Shown: positions 6,500 to 15,072, counted from the first letter of the stretch. The stretch: 16,976 bases of DNA from Lactobacillaceae bacterium (GCA_902834055.1 CADFHB010000016.1:1-16976); one strand, 5' to 3'. Program-made: numbers and translations. Notes: generated by a model from the letters alone, not told the origin.

Positions 6500-7501
6500 T
6501 TACTTCTCCGGTTGGACTTCGTGTGGGGACTTTTTGCCGGCTAAGACGGTGAGGACGTCCTCCAGTGAGAAGTCCACCATATTCTTGACGGCCAAGTTGG
6601 TGAAGAAGGCAATGTGAGGAGTTAAGATGACGTTGTCCATCTCGTGGAGTTCCTTGATCAATGGTACGTCATCGAGTCCCTTTTTCCGGCGGTCAGTCAT
6701 AACGACCTTCTGTTCCCCTTCAAAGGTATCTAAGGCCGCAGCGGCAATTTCCTTCTTTTTCAGGGCGTCGACCAGGTCCGCCGTGACCACGACAGGACCC
6801 CGACTGGCATTGACCAGACCAGCGGTTGGCTTCATCAGTGCCAGGTCCTTAGCGGTGATCAGGCCTGTAGAAGTTGGGTTAAGGTCCACATGGAGGCTGA
6901 TGACGTCGCTTTGCTTAAGGAGTTCTTCCTTAGAAACGTAGTCGACGATGCCCTTCATCTCTTCTCTGGGCTTGACATCAAAGCCGAGGACGTGAGCGCC
7001 CAGGGCGTTGAGCAGCTTTGCCAGGGTACCGCCAATCCGGCCCACCCCGATGATGCCGATAGTGGCGGTATGGATTTCCAAAGCCTGCTCGTCACTGAAC
7101 CAACGGAAGTCGTTTTGGGCGACCTGGCTGTCAAAACGGTAGGACTTACGGAGGAGGCGGAAAATCTGCATGAGGGCGTGTTCAGCAACGGACCGGGGTG
7201 AGTAAGCCGGGACGTTGGTGACAATCAGGCCGTTTTCGTGGGCCTTTTGGATGTCGACCATGTCAAAGCCGGCCGTCCGGGTGGCAATCTGCTTCAACCC
7301 GTTGGCCTTGAGTTTGGGGTACACGGCCGGGTCAACCTTACTCCGCTGCTGGATGACTAGGCCATCCATTCCCGCCGTCAAATCAACAGCATCATCAATC
7401 AGCTTTGGGGTTGTCGTAATCTCAACGTTATGTTCCTTAGCAAAGGCCTTAATGGCGGCCTGTTCATCATCTCTAACACTGGTCATTAAAATTTTTGTCA
7501 T
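6500..7501 (-). CDS. D-2-hydroxyacid dehydrogenase (NAD-dependent, LdhD/HicD-like)
   Basis: Reduces 2-keto acids to D-2-hydroxy acids with NADH. The 333-residue length is typical. The Rossmann motif IGVGRIG is at 151-157 and an aspartate that favours NAD (D175) ends the second strand. The catalytic triad is visible as R234 (NASRG), E263 (FEGEQ) and H296 (TPHIAF). It is clearly divergent from the D-lactate dehydrogenase at 11738-12742, for example in the NASRGPVV and EGEQKVV segments, so it may prefer larger keto acids, as D-hydroxyisocaproate dehydrogenases do. Its ATG overlaps the aminotransferase stop as TAATG, so the two are coupled and probably sequential: the aminotransferase makes an aryl- or branched-chain keto acid, and this enzyme reduces it (for example to phenyllactate). 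Substrate preference is inferred from context. Confidence 0.92.
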   Translation of the reverse strand: MTKILMTSVRDDEQAAIKAFAKEHNVEITTTPKLIDDAVDLTAGMDGLVIQQRSKVDPAVYPKLKANGLKQIATRTAGFDMVDIQKAHENGLIVTNVPAYSPRSVAEHALMQIFRLLRKSYRFDSQVAQNDFRWFSDEQALEIHTATIGIIGVGRIGGTLAKLLNALGAHVLGFDVKPREEMKGIVDYVSKEELLKQSDVISLHVDLNPTSTGLITAKDLALMKPTAGLVNASRGPVVVTADLVDALKKKEIAAAALDTFEGEQKVVMTDRRKKGLDDVPLIKELHEMDNVILTPHIAFFTNLAVKNMVDFSLEDVLTVLAGKKSPHEVQPEK

Positions 7502-8688
7502 TATTTATTCTCCTTTAAAAAAGTCGTAATCCGGTCAACAGCCGTCTTCAGGTTGTCCATACTAGTAGCGTAACTGAGCCGCAGGAATCCTTGACCGCCG
7601 GCGCCAAAGTAGGATCCTGGAATGACAGCGACCTTTCCCTTCTCTGCCAGTTTAGTAGCAAAGGCAACGTCATCCGTACCGAATGCGGCCGGAATCTTAG
7701 CGAAGACGTAGAAGGCGCCCCGTGGGGTAGCAAGTTCAAAGCCCAGCTTCTGGAGGGCGCTAACCAAGAAGTCACGCCGTTCTTGGTAGGCCTTCTTCAT
7801 GGTCAGGGTCGCCTGGTGGCCCGCTTCGGTGCCAAATGCGGCAGTAGCAGCAGCCATTGCCGAATCGGTGGCGGCGGTAACCATCATCCCGCTCAAGGCA
7901 CTTACTGGGCCCATCAACTGTTTAGGGCCGGCAATAAAGCCAATCCGGTAGCCAGTCATGGCGTGCGACTTCGATGCCCCGTTGAGAATCAGGGTCTGGT
8001 CGGGGATGAACTTGGCAATTGAGGTGTGGTGGCCGTCGTAGACCAGTTCGGAGTAAATTTCATCGGCAATTACCACTAGGTCGGTATCCTTGATCGCACT
8101 CGCTAGTTCTTCGATTTGGCCGGCTGTGTAGGTGACGCCGGTGGGGTTGGATGGGTAATTCAAAATCAGGGCTTTGGCTGCTGGGTGGTCGGCGATGGCG
8201 GCCTTTAACTTAGCCGGCGTCAAGACGAAGTCATCAGCACTAGTGTTGATCTCAACTACGTGTCCACCAAGGATGGTGGTGACTGCCATGTAAAGCGGGA
8301 AGGTTGGGGTGGCAATCAGGACCTCATCACCTGGGTTGATTAGGGCCGCTAGTGATGCGTAAATCCCCTGGGTGGCCCCGATGGTGACGGCAATTTCACC
8401 GTTAGGGTCGTAGTTGAGCTGGTAGCGGTCATTTAAGAAATGAGCAATTGCTTTCCTAAGGGCGAGGGTACCGACGCCCGGGGCGTAATGGGAGTCGTTG
8501 TCATTAATACTTTTGATTGCTGCTTCCTTCATGGCGTCAGGGACGTTGAAGTCCGGTTCCCCCAAGGTTAGCTTGACGATGCCGGGAACTTTGCTAGCTT
8601 TGGCGTCAAATTCCCGAATACCAACGGGCTTGAGACGGGCGAAGTTGTTGTTCAGACGGTTCATTAGACTTGGTTTAGTTGCTGGCAT
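7501..8688 (-). CDS. Class I PLP-dependent aminotransferase, probably aromatic
   Basis: Transfers an amino group between an amino acid and a keto acid. It has 395 residues in the usual class I layout: N181 in NYPSNPTG, D209 and Y212 in VIADEIYSE, the PLP-binding K240 in GASKSHAMTGYRIG, and the carboxylate-binding R370 in FLRLSYA. The ATG at 8688 is chosen because AAGGAGGA lies eight bases upstream; an in-frame extension to 8739 would run into the attenuator terminator. It is the first structural gene after a leader with a run of Tyr, Phe and Trp codons, which argues for aromatic substrates. It is coupled to a D-2-hydroxyacid dehydrogenase. Sequence alone does not separate it from aspartate or alanine aminotransferases. 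Confidence 0.93.
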   Translation of the reverse strand: MPATKPSLMNRLNNNFARLKPVGIREFDAKASKVPGIVKLTLGEPDFNVPDAMKEAAIKSINDNDSHYAPGVGTLALRKAIAHFLNDRYQLNYDPNGEIAVTIGATQGIYASLAALINPGDEVLIATPTFPLYMAVTTILGGHVVEINTSADDFVLTPAKLKAAIADHPAAKALILNYPSNPTGVTYTAGQIEELASAIKDTDLVVIADEIYSELVYDGHHTSIAKFIPDQTLILNGASKSHAMTGYRIGFIAGPKQLMGPVSALSGMMVTAATDSAMAAATAAFGTEAGHQATLTMKKAYQERRDFLVSALQKLGFELATPRGAFYVFAKIPAAFGTDDVAFATKLAEKGKVAVIPGSYFGAGGQGFLRLSYATSMDNLKTAVDRITTFLKENK

Positions 8689-8713
8689 GATAAAATTCCT
8701 CCTTGAAAATACG

Positions 8714-8752
8714 AAAAAGACCCGGACTGGATTAACCATATCCGGGTCTTTT
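8714..8752 (-). terminator. Attenuator terminator before the aminotransferase
   Basis: GACCCGGA (8719-8726) pairs with TCCGGGTC (8741-8748), extended by four A-T pairs. On the minus strand it is followed by T residues, 26 bases before the aminotransferase start. Because it sits upstream of the gene with no gene ending there except the leader peptide, it acts as a conditional terminator. Confidence 0.9.
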
Positions 8753-8862
8753 CATCAGATTGGAATGAGTATGATGAGGAGGGCTCCGGATATGCTAGAC
8801 CATCCGGAAACCGCCAATGACAAAATCACTGCTGGTTAGCGGATAGGATAACGCTAAACCAG
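8737..8862 (-). promoter_or_regulatory. Attenuator alternative hairpins
   Basis: Four mutually exclusive pairings are visible on the minus-strand transcript. Hairpin 1: CTGGTTTAGCG (8852-8862) with CGCTAACCAG (8832-8841), overlapping the last leader codons. Hairpin 2: TCCGGAT (8802-8808) with ATCCGGA (8785-8791). Antiterminator: CATATCCGG (8786-8794) with CCGGATATG (8737-8745), nine perfect pairs, which uses the 3' arm of hairpin 2 and the 5' arm of the terminator. Release: CTATCCG (8840-8846) can pair with CGGATGG (8800-8806) and so free the antiterminator arm. A ribosome stalled on the aromatic codons would block hairpin 1 and favour readthrough. Confidence 0.7.
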
Positions 8863-8906
8863 AAGTAATATGCCCGATTCAATTGTTGAATCCGTGATTT
8901 CATCAT
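8826..8906 (-). CDS. Aromatic leader peptide (attenuation)
   Basis: A 26-residue ORF beginning ATG ATG, with TAAGGAG seven bases upstream and a strong promoter before it. Residues 11-17 read RAYYFWF, so codons 13-17 are Tyr-Tyr-Phe-Trp-Phe (TAT TAC TTC TGG TTT). Five aromatic codons in a row in a 26-codon ORF would be very rare by chance, and all three aromatic amino acids are present. The peptide ends at TGA within the hairpin system and lies about 140 bases upstream of an aminotransferase gene. This is the pattern of a ribosome-mediated attenuator: shortage of charged tRNA-Tyr, tRNA-Phe or tRNA-Trp stalls the ribosome and lets the operon be transcribed. The peptide itself is unlikely to have another function. 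Confidence 0.85.
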   Translation of the reverse strand: MMKSRIQQLNRAYYFWFSVILSANQQ

Positions 8907-8938
8907 TAGTGAACTCCTTAATTAACTGATTGTTAATC

Positions 8939-8966
8939 ATTCTAATTATTTTTTAATCTTTGTCAA
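8939..8966 (-). promoter_or_regulatory. Promoter of the aromatic leader/aminotransferase operon
   Basis: A perfect TTGACA -35 (8961-8966) and TAGAAT -10 (8939-8944) are separated by 16 bases on the minus strand. The start of transcription is expected near 8932, about 25 bases before the leader ATG. Confidence 0.85.
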
Positions 8967-9073
8967 GGGCTAGCCGGAAATTAATTCGGGCCCACCGCGG
9001 GAGATACTTGCTGTCACGGGCGTTTTCCCCGTCCGCAAAAAAATCTAAAATTATTCCACTTTTTTGCTATATT

Positions 9074-9105
9074 ACACTTGTGCTATACCACAAATGTGAT
9101 ATAAT
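9074..9105 (+). promoter_or_regulatory. Promoter and inverted-repeat operator of the small HTH gene
   Basis: TTGTGC (9078-9083) and TATAAT (9100-9105) are 16 bases apart. They overlap the inverted repeat ACACTTGTG (9074-9082), six bases, CACAAATGT (9089-9097), which is symmetric at eight of nine positions. The position over the promoter suggests a repressor site, possibly for the HTH protein encoded just downstream. Confidence 0.65.
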
Positions 9106-9131
9106 AATAGATGTAAAGGAAGTGAAGAGCG

Positions 9132-9374
9132 ATGCGGATCGATATAAAACGATATCTGGAGGTGCATAACTTAACCATCTATCAAGTATCGAAGCGGTCC
9201 GGCTATGGCTACACGACTTTGCATAAATCATTTAACAAACCACAATCGAGTTCTACGTCGCTAAATCTTCGCGACCTTGATGCACTAGCGCAAGCCGAAC
9301 ACAAAGCGATGTGGGAAGTCCTCCGTGATTTAGAGAAACATTATCTGGATCATGATGATGAGGAGTCGTTGTAG
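9132..9374 (+). CDS. Small helix-turn-helix DNA-binding protein
   Basis: An 80-residue protein that consists mostly of one Cro/C1-like helix-turn-helix. The segment TIYQVSKRSGYGYTTLHKSFNK (about 15-36) holds the turn and recognition helix, followed by LNLRDLDALAQA, a typical fourth helix. The C-terminal 25 residues are acidic and helical. AAGGA lies 11 bases upstream of the ATG. It is just upstream of clpL on the same strand, and its own promoter contains an inverted repeat, so autoregulation is likely. It could also control clpL through a second inverted repeat at its 3' end. I do not recognise a named family member, and no ligand domain is present. Confidence 0.8.
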   Translation: MRIDIKRYLEVHNLTIYQVSKRSGYGYTTLHKSFNKPQSSSTSLNLRDLDALAQAEHKAMWEVLRDLEKHYLDHDDEESL

Positions 9375-9399
9375 TCAAAAAGCCGCTAGTTTTTTGACT
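9373..9399 (+). repeat. Inverted repeat AGTCAAAAA / TTTTTGACT before clpL
   Basis: Nine perfect pairs around a nine-base loop overlap the HTH-gene stop and the TTGACT (9394-9399) that could be a clpL -35, with TTAAAA at 9417-9422 as a weak -10. No T run follows, so it is not a standard terminator. It contains two CtsR-like AGTCAAA heptads, but inverted rather than tandem. Operator function is possible. Confidence 0.5.
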
Positions 9400-9444
9400 G
9401 ACAATTAATGAAGTAATTAAAAATGTACAAGCGGGTACTGCGAT

Positions 9445-11646
9445 ATGGCACAAAATCCAATGGATCCATTTAACAGCGATATGAATGACATCTTCAACCA
9501 ATTAATGGGTGGAATGAATGGTTACAACTCTGAAAACCGGCGTTACATGATTAATGGCCGGGAGGTAACACCAGAAGAATTCGCTCAGTATCGGCAAACG
9601 GGTAAGTTGCCTGGCGGTGCCGCTCCACAACAAGGCGGCCGTCCAGGTCAACAGCCAACCAACGGTAAGGGAAGCATTCTCCAAAAGCTCGGGCGGAACT
9701 TAACCGAAGAAGCACGCCAGGGCAAGCTTGATCCGGTAATCGGCCGGAACAAGGAAATCCAAGAGACGGCTGAAATCTTGAGTCGGCGGACAAAGAATAA
9801 CCCGGTTCTTGTCGGCGATGCTGGTGTTGGTAAGACGGCCGTTGTCGAAGGCTTAGCACAAGCAATTGTTGACGGTAACGTTCCTGCCGCCATTAAGGAT
9901 AAGGAAATTATCAGTATTGACATTTCCGGTCTGGAAGCAGGAACCCAATACCGGGGCAGCTTCGAAGAGAATATGCAAAAGCTGATTGACGAAGTTAAGA
10001 AGGCCGGTAACGTCATCCTCTTCTTCGATGAAATCCACCAAATCATCGGGGCTGGTTCTACTGGTTCCGACAGTGGTTCTAAAGGGATGGCTGACATTAT
10101 CAAGCCAGCACTGTCACGGGGTGAAATTACCGTGATCGGTGCAACGACCCAGGACGAATACCGGAACACAATTATGAAGGATGCTGCCTTAGCACGGCGG
10201 TTTAACCCGGTAACGGTTAACGCCCCAAGCAAGGCTGACACGGTTGCTATCCTGAAAGGTATTCGGGACCTGTACGAACGTCACCACAATGTTAAGTTGC
10301 CAGATGACGTCTTGAAGGCAGCGGTGGACTATTCCGTCCAATACATGCCACAACGTTCCCTTCCTGACAAGGCCATTGACCTGATTGATATGACAGCTGC
10401 CCACCTGGCCGCAAAGCACCCGGCACACGATGCTAAGCAGATTGAAAAGGAAATTAAGGCTCAACAAAAGAAGCAAAAGGACGCTGCTGCTAAGGAAGAT
10501 TACAAGACTGCCCAGGCCGCTAAGGATAAGATTAGTGATCTGAAGAAGCAGCTCGGTCAAAACTCCAAGGACGAAAAGGTAACCGCTACGCCAGAAGACG
10601 TTGCCAATGCAGTTGAACAGATGACTGGTATCCCAGTTTCTAAGATTGGGGCTAGCGATGTTGAACGCTTGAAGGATATGGATAAGCGTTTGGAAGGCAA
10701 GGTTATCGGTCAAGACAAGGCTGTTGAAGCAGTGGCTCGGGCTATTCGTCGTAACCGGGCCGGATTCGATGAGGGAGACCAACCAATTGGTAGCTTCCTC
10801 TTCGTTGGACCAACCGGTGTTGGGAAGACTGAATTGGCTAAGCAATTAGCTCTCGACATGTTTGGCTCCAAGAACGACATCATCCGTTTGGATATGTCCG
10901 AATACTCTGACCGGACAGCGGTTTCTAAGTTGATTGGGACCAGTGCTGGTTACGTTGGCTATGATGACAACTCCAACACCCTGACGGAAAAGGTTCGTCG
11001 TCACCCATACTCCATCATCCTGCTTGATGAAATTGAAAAGGCCAACCCACAAGTAATTACCCTCCTTCTTCAAGTATTAGATGACGGTCGGTTGACGGAT
11101 GGTCAAGGGAACACCATTGACTTTAAGAACACGATTATCATTGCAACTTCTAACGCCGGTTACTCCAACGATGCCCCGGTAAAGCTGGGTAATGATAAGG
11201 ACGAAGAAGACTTGATCAGGAAGTTGACTAACTACTTCCGTCCAGAATTCTTGAACCGGTTCAACGCCATTGTTGAATTCCACAGCCTGACCAAGGATAA
11301 CCTTCAAAAGATCGTTGATCTGATGCTGGCTGACGTTAACAAGACTTTGGCTAAGAAGGACATGGACGTTAAGGTTACCCCAACTGCCAAGAAGTACCTG
11401 ATTGACGAAGGTTACGACAAGGCAATGGGTGCTCGTCCACTTCGCCGGGTCATCGAACGAGAAATTCGTGATAAGGTAACGGATTACTACCTTGACCACC
11501 TTGACGTCAAGCACCTGGTTGCCGAAATGCAAGATGGTAAGTTAGTCATCGTTGACGCTAAGGACGCTGTAAAAGACGACAGCGACCAATACACGCCAAA
11601 GGTTAATGAAGACAAAAAGGAAGAAGATAAAAAAGAAGATAAGTAA
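9445..11646 (+). CDS. clpL: ClpL, Hsp100-family ATP-dependent chaperone
   Basis: A cytoplasmic disaggregase that uses ATP to pull apart aggregated proteins after heat or other stress. The 733 residues have the ClpL layout. A short N-terminal region without the usual Clp N-domain or zinc finger begins with a Met-, Asn- and Gly-rich segment and [17 protein letters not shown]. The first AAA+ domain has Walker A GDAGVGKT (124-131) and Walker B ILFFDEIH (191-198). A short Lys/Gln-rich coiled-coil middle region spans about 330-378. The second AAA+ domain has Walker A GPTGVGKT (455-462) and Walker B IILLDEIE (524-531). A charged Lys/Glu tail closes the protein. No IGF-type ClpP-binding loop is evident, as expected for ClpL. 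No CIRCE or tandem CtsR site is visible upstream, and the ribosome binding site is weak. Confidence 0.96.
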   Translation: MAQNPMDPFNSDMNDIFNQLMGGMNGYNSENRRYMINGREVTPEEFAQYRQTGKLPGGAAPQQGGRPGQQPTNGKGSILQKLGRNLTEEARQGKLDPVIGRNKEIQETAEILSRRTKNNPVLVGDAGVGKTAVVEGLAQAIVDGNVPAAIKDKEIISIDISGLEAGTQYRGSFEENMQKLIDEVKKAGNVILFFDEIHQIIGAGSTGSDSGSKGMADIIKPALSRGEITVIGATTQDEYRNTIMKDAALARRFNPVTVNAPSKADTVAILKGIRDLYERHHNVKLPDDVLKAAVDYSVQYMPQRSLPDKAIDLIDMTAAHLAAKHPAHDAKQIEKEIKAQQKKQKDAAAKEDYKTAQAAKDKISDLKKQLGQNSKDEKVTATPEDVANAVEQMTGIPVSKIGASDVERLKDMDKRLEGKVIGQDKAVEAVARAIRRNRAGFDEGDQPIGSFLFVGPTGVGKTELAKQLALDMFGSKNDIIRLDMSEYSDRTAVSKLIGTSAGYVGYDDNSNTLTEKVRRHPYSIILLDEIEKANPQVITLLLQVLDDGRLTDGQGNTIDFKNTIIIATSNAGYSNDAPVKLGNDKDEEDLIRKLTNYFRPEFLNRFNAIVEFHSLTKDNLQKIVDLMLADVNKTLAKKDMDVKVTPTAKKYLIDEGYDKAMGARPLRRVIEREIRDKVTDYYLDHLDVKHLVAEMQDGKLVIVDAKDAVKDDSDQYTPKVNEDKKEEDKKEDK

Positions 11647-11665
11647 CGCCTAAGTATTGAGCGTA

Positions 11666-11705
11666 CAAAAAGGGAGACTGGAAAGATCCGGTCCCTCTTT
11701 TTTAA
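11666..11705. terminator. Intrinsic terminator between clpL and ldhD
   Basis: AGGG-ACTGG pairs with CCGGT-CCCT, with a two-base bulge, flanked by A and T runs. It can serve the convergent clpL (+) and ldhD (-) genes. Confidence 0.8.
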
Positions 11706-11737
11706 TTTTAAATGCAATTTTCTTTCTGCTAGCACGA

Positions 11738-12772
<1,035 letters not shown>

Positions 12773-12794
12773 TTAACAACTACTATAAATCCAT

Positions 12795-12831
12795 TGTATA
12801 TCATTTTGCACTATTAAGTAAAGCGCTTTCA
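12795..12831 (-). promoter_or_regulatory. ldhD promoter with overlapping cre site
   Basis: On the minus strand TTTACT (12817-12822) and TATACA (12795-12800) are 16 bases apart. TGAAAGCGCTTTAC (12818-12831) matches the cre consensus except at its last two bases and overlaps the -35. CcpA control of ldhD by sugar supply is the likely meaning. Confidence 0.65.
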
Positions 12832-13198
12832 TCACCGCTACATAGCTATTCTTAACGGTTTGACTATTAAATTATTAATATGGAATATACCGAAGAGGTT
12901 AGGAGGAGGGGCTGTAAAACCAGGGAAGGATTGAAAAATGGTAATAATTTAAGGGCTAATCAAAGTGGTTATTTTATCAATAAATTAATTTTAAAGATTT
13001 TATTGATTCGTTTAAGGAAATGTATAATTACCTCTTGAAGTATATGTACGAATATTCATTTAATGTATTATATTCATAGAAAAACAATTTGTCTAAAAGC
13101 TTTAAGAAATAGGTTTCCCCCTATGACTGATGCTAATAGATAAAAAGTAACTTTCAAAAAATGCTGCTTTTTATTATTAATCACAGGAGGATCAACAC
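12832..13198. other. AT-rich intergenic region upstream of the surface protein gene
   Basis: About 370 bases without a gene that I can support. It holds no clear -35/-10 pair. An inverted repeat GAATAT...ATATTC (13050-13075) and a weak hairpin AAAAAGTA...TGCTTTTT shortly before the start may be regulatory. The strong AGGAGG ribosome binding site of the next gene is at 13186-13191. Confidence 0.5.
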
Positions 13199-15055
13199 AT
13201 GTTTTCAAGAAAAAATACTCAAATGATGGTGCAAAAGAACCGCCCGATTAAACAACGCTTTGGCTTGCGAAAGCTTAGCATTGGGGTGGCCTCTGTCCTG
13301 CTAGGGCTCTCCTGGGCCTACGTGGGGATTGTTAATGCTGATACGACGGATCAAAGTCACCCAGTTGCCACTGTGACTACTGAACCTAGTGCTTCAGCTA
13401 ATCACATTGATGTTAGTAGTAGTGCCGTGAGTGCAAGCCCGGTGGCGAGCAGTACTCTTGTAAGTAGTCAGCCGGAGAGCTCAGCTGAAGTAACACCTGT
13501 TGAGGTACCTGCGAGCAGTGCAGTAAACATCGCGGGTAGTGACCAGCCGGTAACTAGCGAAAGCCAACCAGCCGCCCCGGCCCAGGGTCAGCCGGTTGCC
13601 AGCCCCACGCCAGCCCCGGTACAGACTAGTCCACAAAAGGAAGTTGGTACGGTTGATACAATTCATACGGACACGATCCTCAAGGATAAGTATGGGATTG
13701 ACATCAACCATTTAGACGCTAAGAGTGTCCTCTTACTGGCTTCTCTTTTCCACATCTTTGCTAACGAGGCTAATCTGGGGTGTGACGTAAACGGCAACAT
13801 TGCGGTTGGTATCCTTGGCGGTAGTATTGATTTTGGTACCCGGGGTGATTCGATTCATCTTTCAAAGGGTGATATTTACTACATTCAGCAGTTAAAGGAC
13901 GCTCTTAACTCGGGGTCCTTCCGTAACCCGGAATTTAACCACGTTATTTTTGGAAACGATATCAAGGTTGAGGTAATTGACGGGAAAGTGTACGTTAATG
14001 GTCAGGTAATGAATAATCTTAAGCCTGAGGAAGTTTTCAAGGACGGCAATATCCAATACATTGACTTTGCGGCCGTCTTTAACCGTCTTATTAAAGCGGC
14101 AAATTTCTACGCTGACCAAGAGACCTCCAGTGGAGTCGTGATGGACTTTAGCGACATGAATAATCAAAAGATTGATGTTTCAAACGCTACGACAACGAAT
14201 AACGTTATTTACGTAAACATTCCCGGAAGCTTGTTAGCTGGAAGCCAGCCAATCAAGATTTACGGTCTTTCTAGTAAAGATGGGGCGCCAACGGTAGTTA
14301 TTAATGTCCTAAACGCTGATGGAACAATCAATATTGCTACTCAAGTTCACTTATACTACGATGACAATAATTCGCCAGTTAATAATGGTGAAGGTCACAC
14401 GGTTCCCAACCACATTCTTTGGAACTTTGGAAACCAGGCAAAGGTAATTAATATTACTTCCGGCCGCTTCATGGGCAGTATCTTGGCACCAAATGCAACA
14501 GTCAACGCGCACGTTAACGTCGACGGCAATATCATTGCTAACATTGTTAACATTACTGGTGGCGAATCACACCGCTGGGATATTCACCCGGTAGTTCCAC
14601 CATCCTTTATTGAGATCCCGACGCCGGATCCAGACCCAACGCCGGATCCAGACCCAACGCCGGATCCAGACCCAACGCCGGATCCAGACCCGACACCGGA
14701 TCCAGACCCAACGCCGGATCCAGATCCAACACCGGATCCAGACCCGACACCAGATCCAGACCCGACACCGGACCCAGATCCGACACCAGATCCGGATCCA
14801 ACACCGGATTCTGAAACGCCGAAAGATGGTGAGCTGACTGATGAGGATACTAATAAAGACCCACAGATGCCGGTAATAGAGACAACTCAAAAGGAAAAAG
14901 TTACGCCGAATACGGTTACGAGACCTAAACAACAGGCAGAACTACCACAATTAGGGGTCGGAGAAGATGCAGGAAAGTTAGCCGGAATTTTGACCCTTAT
15001 ATGCCTCCTAAATCTAATGACGATGGGCCTTTACAACCGGCGTAACCGTCAATAG
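13199..15055 (+). CDS. YSIRK-type cell-wall-anchored surface protein, choice-of-anchor A domain
   Basis: A large secreted surface protein of 618 residues. The N-terminus carries a YSIRK-like signal (RFGLRKLSIGVASVLLGLSW, with FGLRK instead of YSIRK) and probable cleavage after NA at residue 47. A Ser/Pro/Val-rich, probably extended region spans about 48-150. The globular part, about 160-460, ends in SILAPNATVNAHVNVDGNII followed by ITGGESH, the signature of the choice-of-anchor A domain. Ten perfect TPDPDP repeats (475-534) form a stalk. The C-terminus is a sorting signal: LPQLG (582-586), a hydrophobic stretch and a YNRRNRQ tail. Sortase A usually needs LPxTG, so leucine at the fourth position is odd. 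AGGAGG lies seven bases upstream of the ATG. An adhesion role is inferred from the architecture; no ligand can be assigned. Confidence 0.93.
   Translation: MFSRKNTQMMVQKNRPIKQRFGLRKLSIGVASVLLGLSWAYVGIVNADTTDQSHPVATVTTEPSASANHIDVSSSAVSASPVASSTLVSSQPESSAEVTPVEVPASSAVNIAGSDQPVTSESQPAAPAQGQPVASPTPAPVQTSPQKEVGTVDTIHTDTILKDKYGIDINHLDAKSVLLLASLFHIFANEANLGCDVNGNIAVGILGGSIDFGTRGDSIHLSKGDIYYIQQLKDALNSGSFRNPEFNHVIFGNDIKVEVIDGKVYVNGQVMNNLKPEEVFKDGNIQYIDFAAVFNRLIKAANFYADQETSSGVVMDFSDMNNQKIDVSNATTTNNVIYVNIPGSLLAGSQPIKIYGLSSKDGAPTVVINVLNADGTINIATQVHLYYDDNNSPVNNGEGHTVPNHILWNFGNQAKVINITSGRFMGSILAPNATVNAHVNVDGNIIANIVNITGGESHRWDIHPVVPPSFIEIPTPDPDPTPDPDPTPDPDPTPDPDPTPDPDPTPDPDPTPDPDPTPDPDPTPDPDPTPDPDPTPDSETPKDGELTDEDTNKDPQMPVIETTQKEKVTPNTVTRPKQQAELPQLGVGEDAGKLAGILTLICLLNLMTMGLYNRRNRQ
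14621..14800 (+). repeat. Ten 18-bp tandem repeats encoding TPDPDP
   Basis: Ten in-frame copies of an 18-base unit (type ACGCCGGATCCAGACCCA). All encode TPDPDP but differ at third codon positions, with the first three copies identical. An eleventh, broken unit follows. Repeats of this kind change in number by slippage and set the length of the wall-spanning stalk. Confidence 0.97.
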
Positions 15056-15072
15056 CAGATAAGTAGATATTG

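Noticed and set aside
8967..9046. A GC-rich patch with GGGCCC, ACCGCGGG and a small CGGG/CCCG hairpin that recalls the T-box sequence and the end of a T-box leader.
   Set aside because: Only ACCGCG fits the T-box core. There is no specifier stem, no T-run terminator, and the patch lies between two divergent promoters rather than before a gene it could control.
8960..9169. A 69-codon plus-strand ORF across the same patch and the HTH promoter.
   Set aside because: It runs through the promoter and operator and overlaps the start of the HTH gene in another frame, and no ribosome binding site is visible.
14607..14932. Long ORFs in other frames across the TPDPDP repeats (Arg/Trp-rich or Leu/Asp-rich repeats).
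   Set aside because: These are artefacts of an 18-base repeat without stops in several frames. The plus-strand frame with signal peptide and sorting signal is the real one.
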